64,000 nt of DNA, taken from the NCBI GenBank assembly GCA_030411725.1, contig MU839845.1:124001-188000 (forward strand), read 5' to 3'. Positions 55,130 to 64,000 of the stretch are shown piece by piece. The position numbers were made by a program, and so were the translations under genes. A model generated the notes under the pieces. The model was not told where the DNA came from and did no database searches. It saw only the letters and a list, made by a program, of their open reading frames with translations. Numbering within the stretch: the stretch's first letter is position 1; each line of letters begins with the position of its first letter. The stretch is from Echria macrotheca. Its lineage: Eukaryota > Ascomycota > Sordariomycetes > Sordariales > Schizotheciaceae.

Positions 55130-55516
55130 ATGGACAAGTAAGCCCTGCTCTCGTCTACCCAATCCCCTCCCCTAGAACTAACAGATTAAAAGCCTCACGA
55201 AATCGGAACAACAAGAACTCGAAACCCGCCTGCAAAAGCGCCAGGTCAAAGAATTCATGACCGTTCGTTTTTTTACCTCGTTTCCCCCCCTCTCCACTGG
55301 TTGTTAACAGGAGAAAAACAGCTCTTCGGCGGCCTAGTAGACAACTGCTTCACAGCCTGCGTCGACGACTTCACGTCCAAGGCCCTCTCGGGCCGCGAGA
55401 ACGGCTGCATCAGCCGGTGCGTCATCAAGTCGATGGCGACGCAGACGCGGCTTAGCGAGCGGTTTGCCGAGCTGAACCAGAGCATGACGGCCGAGATGCA
55501 GAATAAGCGGTTTTAA
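55130..55516 (+). CDS. TIM9: mitochondrial intermembrane-space chaperone Tim9
   Basis: Small Tim that forms a hexamer with Tim10 and escorts hydrophobic carriers to the TIM22 translocase. Model: exon 1 55130-55137 (only 8 nt: Met, Asp and two bases), intron 55138-55192 (GTAAGC, ACTAAC branch, AAAAG), exon 2 55193-55262, intron 55263-55321 (GTTCGT, TTAAC branch, AACAG), exon 3 55322-55516; 90 residues. The joined start MDNLTKSEQQELETRLQKRQ continues VKEFMTLFGGLVDNCF, the family alignment that fixes both splices. The twin Cx3C motifs are CFTAC and CISRC, with DDFTSKALSGRENGC between, nearly identical to other fungal Tim9. There is no presequence; import is expected through Mia40. Shift by one alternative acceptor would break the family alignment. 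Confidence 0.93.
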
Positions 55517-56186
55517 TTTACCTTCTTCCTAATACAAACTCCAACCCCGGGATGACATGGGACATGGGACCGACCGACCGATAGACTGATGGACGAAAAG
55601 TCTTGTTTGAGGGTGGAAGACGGATATTGGGGGCGTCAGGAAGAGAGGGAGCGGGGAGGGAGAGGGAGAAGGGGGGAATGAATATGTGGGGGGACTGAAA
55701 CTCTACTCTTGAAGGAAGGGGGGATAAAGAAATACCACTGGTGGTAACAGTGGTGGAGGCGTTTCTTGATTGTATTTGGAGGAGAGGGAGGTTGTGTGTG
55801 TGTTGATCTCTGTACGACTACGTTGGAACCACATCTCTGCATGCTGGGACTGATCGATCCAGGACGTGATCCGGATAGGTCGGTGATACTGTGATTATAG
55901 AACGGGAAAGGGTCTCTTTTCTTCTGGAGAAAAAGATCGGGACGGATGGGATCTAGGGATAGGAAAGGGATGCACATCCAAATAGACGGCTGGGCTGGCT
56001 GTATGTACATCAGGATGCCCATGTGTAATAATAGATGGCCTGAAATCTCAATATCTCACTGGTTCCATCGACATCGTTCACAACGCAGCATCATACAATC
56101 CGGCATGTGGCGCAATTCCATTGGTAGTCAAAAATAATCCATCCATTAACACTGACAACGCCATGCTCTACCTATTTTTCAAGCCC
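55517..56186. other. convergent 3' intergenic region between TIM9 and NUP192
   Basis: 670 bp, purine-rich (GGGAGGGAG steps) at 55640-55680. Holds the two 3' ends only; no gene seen. Confidence 0.55.
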
Positions 56187-59100
56187 TTACTCCAATTCCT
56201 CGCTCAACACCGCCCGCACCGCCTCCAGCTGCACCACCACCTTCTCCTCAAGCAGATTCTCACACCCGCTCCCCTCGCTCGCCTTGGTGGACCGCCAATC
56301 CGACTCCCTCGGCCCCAGGGCCACCAGCCGCTCCCTCAGCACCTTCCGGCTGGCGAGCCAGAACTCAACATTCTCAAGCACCGAGGCGGCATCCCACTGC
56401 ACCTCCGGAATATCCCGCTCGTTGTTCAGCCTAAGAACAGCCAGCACCCTCGTAAGAAGCGCCAGGGAATGGATCTCGGCCACCGCAATCAACGAGACAA
56501 ATTGCCGTGATTCTTTGGAGATGGTCCGGCTGATACCAGGTGCCTCAAACCGCTCGGCGCTCGCCCAGAGCAGATTGGGAAACTGATTCAGCACAAAGGC
56601 CACCTCGGGCGCAATCGTAGGGCCTAGCGCCCGGAGGATGTTGAGCAAAAGTGGCAGGAGTCCCTTGGCCCAGATGCTATAACAGCGAGCGGCGCCGGCG
56701 TTGTCGGAGAATGGACCAACATTCTCGCGCCGCATAAAGCCCGCCAGCTTGGCCGACGTTAGCTGGCTCAAAAGTCCGTCGATAGCGAGCTGTTCGGCAA
56801 CAGCGGGGAGAGATGAGAGCTCGAGTAGAAAGAGAAGCGCCAGTTCGCCGTATATCGGATCGCCCTTGTCGGCCAGCTGGTGGGCCCATGAAAACAGCGA
56901 GGTGGCCGTCTGGAACACTTCGTGCGCGGTCATGATGTGGAGGATCTGAACCTGGCATTGCTCGATGCCGGGAACACTGAGACAGGCCTGAAGGACGGCG
57001 GTTACGAGGACGAGGTCCTCCGGCGTGGTTGGCGACTCCGCCTCGTGGACTAATCTCACCAGTGTCCGGAAAGTCTTGGCCACGATCCGATCCAAGATGG
57101 TTAGAACTTGCTGGCTGATAGCGACCGGTGCTTCAGCACTTCGCTTTTGTGGTACTGAGTTGGTCGAATGTCGGATTCCCCGCAATACTACGAAGAGGAT
57201 TTTGAGGAGCGTGCGGAAGTACGAGATTTGCTCCTTGGACAGAGGCTCCTCTACCCCGTAAATGGTGGCTGCAACGACCGATAGTGGTGGACCAATGTCC
57301 TTGGGCAGCTGCGAAGAATCGGCAAGACGCTGGAAGAGAGTGAGAGACAGGTTGGCCCGAGAATGCACGATCCGAACAAAGATGTCCTCCGGCGGCTGTG
57401 GTCTCTGGTTTGATTCCAAGCATTGCTCTGCGACCTGAAGCATTTGTCTTGCCACAGCGCCGTTCTGTGGTAGCAGGCACGCCGAGAGCTCCAGCAACAG
57501 GTACTCCCACGCATGGAATAAGGCCTTCCAGATGTTAGCGTCCAGGAAAGTATGGGCCAGCTATTATCACTTACCACTTCCGCTTCCACAAGGGAGAGAT
57601 TCAGATTGGCCGTCTCCATCTCGTGCTTGAACCCGTTCCCACGACGTGGCACCCACGAGGAGTCGTACCCAAGCAGCGCTTCTGCGGTATCGAGAGCGTA
57701 AAAATACTGTGGGCCTAGTTGGCGAGGCATCATAACCGTCCGCTTGAAATCGTCCACCGAGCATCCCGGGTACCGGTTGCTGAAGTTCTTGGCGAAGTTG
57801 ACATGCAACGACGTGTTGTAATCCGCCACTTGGACTCCGTTCCTGAGAAAGTAGTCCAAATCATTGACGACCTCATTCGCGAATTTCTCATGTATGCCCA
57901 TCTGCCGGAAGTGATAGAGCTGCATGGCGAAGGTTTCCGCGATATAGGCGGCTATCCTTGCCTGATACCCAGCTTCCTTGGCATCGGTCTTCGCTACCAT
58001 CGATGGCGCCTTGAGATCGTGAACATAGGCCTGTAAGTCCGGCAGGAACGGCGCTTCTTTCTGAAGGGCGAAGACGGTCCAGGGCCAGTAGTTTTGCACA
58101 GACGTGAAGAAGTCCAGGATGGCCATGATCTCTTGGCTTGGGGTTTGCTTGATATCACGGATTTTATCAAGCGCTGTTGCGAGCAACGACTCAGGGGGAA
58201 GCTTCCCGCCCTTGTTATACCCCGATAGGGCTTCGCGAGGCGTCTTTCCCGTAAGAAGGCAACTGGCCATCCACTGTTGCCGGTTTCGCATGATGATGGC
58301 GAAGAATCTCCACATGCTCACCACCAGCGATGGCCGGTCAAACGGCTTATCGAGCCGACACAGAATCTGGATGAACGATCTGGACACCTGCGACCCCAGA
58401 TACCCCAGGAACGACGGAGGCTCACCGCTCGCTCTACCCGCGCTCTCGACCAGCGCGCTCAGCAGGGTAATGGACGGGAGCTTGAAGCTGTCACGGACAG
58501 CCGGAAGCCTCGCGATTAGGGATGCCGATTTGAAAATCTGGTTCTGGATCGTAGCCATCGGCAGATCCAAGTAATTTGCGACGCGAAGTAACGTGGTTGA
58601 GAAGTCCAAAACAGTCAGTAGGCGCCCAGAGACAATGCGAGACCGCTGCGGGAAAAGGGTCGAGTCGGGTATCTGGAAGACAACCAAGAGCGTAGCCAGA
58701 AGTGGTTGGAATCGCAACGAGGTCGAGGACGTAGACACAAAGCTCTCGACGACGTATCCGGCGGCTGCAACAAGGCTAGAAGTCAGGGCGTTCGAGGAAT
58801 CCGCCGTCCCAGTGCTGTAGGTAGATAAGAGGAGCTGATCCATAATGCCGACCACGTCGTCGATTACCACGCTCCGGTCCAGTTCTGATGGGAATCGCCA
58901 TGTGACGGAATTTTCAAAGACGTCCACTACGGTTTCGGCAATAGACAGACATACCCGCGACAGGAGTTTATCAGACGTTCCCAGCCAGGGGTTATCGATC
59001 CATGGCTCGCTGTGCAGTTCTCGGCGGGAGCTCGCAGTTGTCACAGTTTTCCGCTGGACAGCGCTCGTTCTGGCGTTCTTGATTAGGCTCGAGAAGAGCT

Positions 59101-61823
59101 TTATCGCCGACGAGAGGAACTCGAATCGCTCGGCGAACACGTCCAAACACCCGGTGAGCCTCGACAGTCGACCAGCCCGGGAGTCGCTGTTTATGAGAGC
59201 ACATCTGTTCATATAGGCCCAAACCCGCCCAGGCGCCACGTGCAGCGTAGCGTCTAGGAATTGGAGACATGAGGTGATCGCAGAGATTCGGGGTCCGTCT
59301 AAGCTCGCAAGGTCCTCTTGGACCAAGCCATCGAGAATGTCTGTGACGACTGTGATGATGTCCTTGGTACGCGAGACCGCCCTGCTCGCCTCCTTCAAGA
59401 TGGTCATTCCGGAGGTGGAGTCCTGTATCACCGCCATCGTCGGCGTCTGCGGGCTTTTTAATGCCGCCGTCCGGATGAGCGTCGCAATCAGGGCAATTCC
59501 TTCGGCAACTTCTTCAGGCGCGAGCAGCGGCAACGCGGTTGAGTAAGGATCATTTATTTCCAGCCGCTTTCCGAGCAGGGCCAGCGCGGAATGCTCGAAA
59601 TCGAGCATCGCGACCTTGCCGCCGTCGTCAGAGACAAATCGGCCGACAGTGCCCGACGGGATCGTGAACCTCTCGCTCTCAGGAAGTCGCCTCCTCGAGA
59701 GTTTCGGGGATGTAAAAAGATCCATATCCTCGACGAGCTCGAAAGAGTTTGTGTTCTCGCTCTCGTAGATGAGATCGTAGCCGTTCCAGCTCGGGTCCCA
59801 CTCAATAGTGAGAGTGGGTGTATGGATGAAGTGAGTGGGTATTATCTCCCCAAGGCCGTCTTCGAGACGAGGATTAGTCGCCAAACTCCGGCAGAGGCTT
59901 GAAAAGGGGGTAAATTCGTATGGGAACCGTCCTTTGGCCTGTACAAAGTACGAGTCCATGAGCTGCTTGTCCTCTAGCATCAGCGTCGTTGCTTCCTTGG
60001 ACACGGCCAGTTCGCTTTCCGGCACGAGGTCCCAGTACTTTTGTCCCGCGAAGAGAACAGAAAGTAGGCTGGAAAAGGGTTCCGACCTGTAGCCAACTAG
60101 CGGAAAGGTCACCCTAAAGAGATCCAGGAAGATGGCCCGCATCCGCACCCCCACCGCTGGTCGGAACGCACCAAGCTGGCCGCTCCCGAGGAAGATGGAC
60201 AGCTCGGATATGAAATCGTACACCTGGCCATGGGCCGTGGCCAGCCTCGCTAGCCGTTCGGCGGCTTGGGCATCACGCTCGAGGGCCTGCGACGAGAGGA
60301 ATACATCGTAGGGTGACTTCTCTATCGAAACGATGCTACCGGCTGAATTCCTCCGCTCCATCCTATAGGGCGTCGGTTGGTTCTCGAGCTCAAACCCATC
60401 TTGGGCCCGCTGGTTCTGAAGGAGATCTCGGCGCTCGGCACGTTCGTTATACGAGACAAACATGCGATGGAGAACCAGAGACCAGGCGAGGATAACAGGT
60501 GTTGCGGTTACAATGCCGGCTTCCGCTGCGGCGCCTATCGTGGTATGGACCTGGGTCAGAATGTCGGAAGATGCGAGATAGGGGTCCTCTTCCTCCCCGA
60601 GCTCCAAATCCTGGTCCAGGTACTGAATGGACCTTTCAGCGTTCAGCAGCTTTAGCGATATGACGCATACCAGACCCCTCAGAGGCATGACCAGCTCGGC
60701 GATCGCTTCATGGCCCTGTTCTATGTCAGCACGGTCACCTGATGCGGGATTCAGGAATACAAACCCCAGAAAGTGGCTCGAGGAACTCGAGCGTATCCAT
60801 CCGGCGAAACCACGACGAGACAATTTCCGGAGCCGAGAAAGGCCGTGCATGCAGGTCTAATATTTGGAATGCTAGCGACAGGGCATGGATTGCCTCCGTC
60901 AGGCAAGTCCTGGCCCAATCAACCTGGAGTTGGTCTGTGAAGATGGCCGTGTCGATGTTTTTTGGGGCCGTCTGAACCCGTTCCACACAGCCATCGAGCT
61001 GTTGGAGATATTCCGGCACGAGCTGGTTGAAGGCAGAGTCATTGATGGTACTGTTGCTCGGGTCAAAGCCAGGGGCGGTTTTAGTAATCCGGTCCACCAG
61101 AGCTTTCACCTCATCGCTCAAAGAGCTCAGCCGGCTATGTACTATGAGTGTTATCAGGGCATCTGCGGCACTCATAAATGATCGGCGCTCTGATAAGTAG
61201 GTGGCATAGACTCGCTGGCGCCGGCTGTCCTGCTTCTCAAATACGGCCCATGTTGTCTCGGGATCTGCCACAGCCGTCACGTTGAGAAGCGCAAGAATGC
61301 TCGATGCTTGAGTATCGGTGACGCCAGCAGCCTCCTGGATGTTGACAACATCTTGTGTTGATAGCGAACCCGTGAGATGACTTTGAGGGCGCCCAAGATA
61401 TTCTAGGGCAGCTATCCGCAAGGCGGCCACTTCGTTGATATCCGCGACGCCAGTCAGCCATCTGGCGTCGTTCTTAATCTCGTTGATGTTGAATGGATCG
61501 TTGGGGCCGGGAGTGACGTTGATCGCGGCAGTCTTGGTTACGAACTCGGCGGCTGTATGGCCTGTTGCTGGCGAGAAGGGTTGCGCGGGATGCCGGAGCA
61601 AATCGAGCACATAGGGGTCCGAAAGAAAGGCAATGACCACGGCGCTTCGTAGACGGCCGCCAGACACATCTTCGAGAGCGGATGCGACGGATTTCCAGGA
61701 CCTAGGCGGCAGCACATTAGTTTTGCCGTCTGGAAAGAAAGGGCAAGCTTACAGAAGAGGGAGTTTGCCCGTCAAACACTCCCCAAGCGGGGGGAAATAT
61801 GTTCTATCGGTCGAGGCGGCCAT
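56187..61823 (-). CDS. NUP192: nucleoporin Nup192 (NUP205 family), inner ring of the nuclear pore
   Basis: Large alpha-helical scaffold of the nuclear pore inner ring, binding Nup93/Nic96 and Nup53. Model: exons 61823-61753, 61701-60765, 60715-57575 and 57524-56187; introns 61752-61702 (GTAAGC, CTAATG branch, CCTAG), 60764-60716 (GTTTGT, GCTGACA branch, AACAG) and 57574-57525 (GTAAGT, GCTAAC branch, GGAAG); 1828 residues, close to other Sordariomycete Nup192. Signature stretches: NDPFNINEIKNDARWLTGVADINEVAALRIAALEYLGRPQ near the N-terminus, LVMPLRGLVCVISLKLLNAERSIQYLDQ after intron 2, WSLVLHRMFVSYNERAE, SLCRSLATNPRLEDGLG, and the Tower-helix region. The rest is solenoid helices without catalytic motifs. 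Intron 2 has an unusual donor, GTTTGT, but the flanking reading frames leave no alternative that I could see. The start is the first ATG in frame. Confidence 0.92.
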
Positions 61824-62509
61824 TGCAAAGGGCCATCAGCCGTCGAGTCTGTGGCGGGTAATGCAAAGACGTCGAGACGGCAGACCCAAGCTCGCACGTC
61901 GCAAAAGTTGGGCTTGACGCGCCAGGACGCGGCTGGCAAGCTCTGGCGGTTTGGTCGTCGCCAAGACCGCGCGGGGTGTAAAAAGACAGGCCTAAGCCGC
62001 TAACCGCCAATGGTAGGACTGTGACTTTGGACCGAGGGCGAGAAAGGCAGGGGCTCTGCGGAAATGGAATATGCGAATTAGAGTTGCTTGCGGAGATGTT
62101 GTCTGTGTTTTTATTTGCATTCCAAAATTGCTGCCACTGGGAGTGAACAATGGTACGGTTTAGAATTCCCTGTTTGGAGTGGAGCTGTTGAGACGTTCGT
62201 CGGACAGTTGAGCCTCAGGTCTCGGCAGCGGCCTTATCGATAACGCGAAGGAGCTGCAGAGTGGGATGAACCTCACCTCGCCTCCAGCCACGGATATCCG
62301 ATAGTTACCTTTCCTTTTTAACGTTGGTTGATAGCTGGCAACATGACGGAGCCTGTGCTGTAATCACCAGCATCACAGGACTGTTGAAGAAAAGTAGGCA
62401 ACTTTTGACATTTTTTTTCTAACATAGTCTTCAACGCTGTACAGGCACAATACAAGCACAAACAGTTAATCCACCCACAGTGTGCTCCCGGGCCAACCGC
62501 CAGAACAAC
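61824..62509. other. NUP192 promoter side / 3' side of small membrane-protein gene
   Basis: 686 bp between two minus-strand genes. It contains a T10 run at about 62411-62420. No coding feature recognised. Confidence 0.5.
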
Positions 62510-63072
62510 TCATTGACGATGTCCAAATGCTCCCCTGCTTGACACGCCAACCTTGCCCAGACTCAAAGCCATATATCCAGGCGCTCTGTATTGCTGTTTC
62601 CCATCGTTGTTGACGGTACCGATACTGGAACCAACGTCGTCCAAGTTCTTTCCGGATACCTGAGCTCCTGTCGTGACTCCCGAATGGCGAAAATCTCTCT
62701 CTCTAGGCCTTGATCGTCCATCACTCTCCTGATGTTTCTTGATACTCAGCGCCATGATCCGCGGAATTCTGACCGTAGTGTAGGTCAGCAATCCAAACGT
62801 GACCTGCTTGGCACAAAATCGGTGCGGGGCCGAGAGACAACCTCTTATCACATCAATTCTCTTACTGAAACGCGGATGATCGCATTGGCCAATTCGCAGA
62901 TCATGAGTGTAGCGTGCGACGCCTCAAATCCCCTCGCCTCGATATCGGGATCGTGAACACCGCTGAGAGACATGATGCCACGCACGATTTCGACAAGTGT
63001 ATAGCCACAGAACGCGACTTGAAGTAAGAAAAAGCCAACGACCAGATTTAGCATGGATCTCCAAGATGCCAT
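62510..63072 (-). CDS. small putative membrane protein, unrecognised (possibly the 3' part of a larger gene)
   Basis: Model: exon 63072-62866, intron 62865-62804 (GTAAGA donor, AAGCAG acceptor), exon 62803-62510; 166 residues. From the ATG it reads MASWRSMLNLVVGFFLLQVA, a first hydrophobic helix, then GYTLVEIVRGIMSLSGVHDP. A second helix (MICELANAIIRVSVTFGLLTY) is completed only across the splice. The second half is hydrophilic and basic (KKHQESDGRSRPRERDF) with a disordered tail. The frame upstream stays open for about 18 codons with FRYIASSFTGIVKVYS, and a possible acceptor (CATCTAG near 63131) precedes it, so earlier exons encoding more helices may exist. The layout fits the end of a fungal multi-span membrane protein with a polar cytosolic tail. 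No family named with confidence. Confidence 0.45.
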
Positions 63073-64000
63073 GACTGAGTACACTTTGACAATTCCTGTG
63101 AATGAAGACGCGATATAACGGAATCAATATCGCTAGATGGGTAGTCAGCATGGGACATGGCGGCTGTGTGTTTACACATCCGCAGAATTGGGCAACTCAC
63201 TTGGTTGCAATGTTTTGTTGAGAGCGGGCGTTGTATACTGGTCTGTCGGGCTGTCAATGTAACTGGAGAGAGACGAGAGCGGAACCGAGTATCGGGCAGC
63301 TGGGAAGCTCTATATAACCTCAGAGAGCCCCGACAGGGTGCACCTCGGCACTGTCACTCCAGCTTCGTTGGCAAGAATGACACCCCCAAGTCTTGGGCGA
63401 AAGGAGGAAGGCATACTCGATCCGGTTCCAGGACTGGAAGGAATGGATAGGGAGCTGGGCAGCGACAACCAAGAGCTCTGGAGGAGCGTCCCAACAGGAT
63501 GCCCAGCATACCAAACTGGTCCCAGCCGGAGAAGTGACTACGGGCGACGGCGCAACCCTTCAACAACGCTTTCTCTTCTTGTGATGGGCCGTACGACTCC
63601 TAGAGCTTGATCTACCTTTCCTGGAGCGGCCGCGTCTTGTCCACGCTTTTCCCTACCTTCCGTTTTCCAAGGGACTGGTAACTGGATGCCCGCGTAAGAG
63701 GTGGTAGAAAGCACAAGTCAGTCAAGATAGCTGTGGACAATCATTCGATATACACGGCATAAGTAGGCATATCCCTGGAATTCTTGTCGTTTGATACCTC
63801 CCATACGCTAAGAATCAGGTTCTTAATCATCCAGGGATAGCTGATACTGCTTTTTCTCTGCCTGTGCCATTTGGCCCCATTCTTACAACAATAGGATCTA
63901 AATCTATCTCGATGCTTGATCACAATCCCGCTGGCGGTTGAGCGGAGGACCGTGTCTACCGGTCAGCAGAATGTCTGAAAGACTCGTCTTGTGGCCCACG
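63073..64000. other. right-end region, no confirmed gene
   Basis: Short open frames only. An intron-like segment (GTGAGT donor at about 63201, GCTGAC branch, ATCTAG end near 63131, minus strand) suggests that transcribed sequence of the neighbouring minus-strand gene extends to about 63260 or beyond. Confidence 0.35.

Overview
This is a nuclear segment of a filamentous ascomycete, most likely a Sordariomycete. Genes are split by short introns (about 44-127 nt) with GT...AG ends and fungal branch-point sequences (CTRAC/CTAAC type). Coding regions are GC-rich with long intergenic spaces, and the gene set (Atg1, Nup192, Swd2, coronin, Gpi10 and others) has the architecture usual in that class. 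The genus cannot be fixed by reading alone. There are no rRNA genes, no CRISPR, no operons and no recognisable transposase or polymerase of a mobile element.

Layout, left to right: SRP9/SRP21 (-), Swd2 (-), mitochondrial carrier OAC1 type (+), tRNA thiolation protein CTU2/NCS2 (-), a Fig1-like membrane protein (-), a tandem PH-domain protein (+), and a secreted GH5 glycosidase (+). A less conserved stretch (15.7-19 kb) follows, with an unrecognised protein ending in three 27-residue repeats (-) and a small RRM protein related to Nrd1 (-). Then come a DUF7137-like surface protein (+), a CDK11/PITSLRE-type kinase (-), coronin (+), an intron-containing tRNA-Phe (+), the GPI mannosyltransferase Gpi10 (-), ornithine aminotransferase (+), a 5.3 kb gene-poor interval, Atg1 kinase (+), and a PEP mutase/isocitrate lyase family enzyme with an assembly gap in its intron (+). 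The right part holds a cysteine-rich orphan (+) converging on a zeta-toxin-like P-loop kinase (-), a RhoGAP (-), a 3.4 kb gene-poor interval, Tim9 (+), Nup192 (-) and a small putative membrane protein (-).

Most genes are independent housekeeping functions: chromatin modification, protein targeting, mitochondrial import, nuclear pore, tRNA modification, GPI anchors, actin and Rho signalling, autophagy. I rebuilt exon-intron structures by hand from reading frame, splice sites and family alignment from memory. Every joined model given is in frame from start to stop, but none is checked against transcripts. I did not find a convincing new multi-gene system. The best leads are the repeat-tailed orphan beside the divergent RRM protein, the cysteine-rich orphan/zeta kinase pair, a recurring intergenic TACCTWAGGTA-like motif, and a cluster of AACAGCTGTT palindromes.
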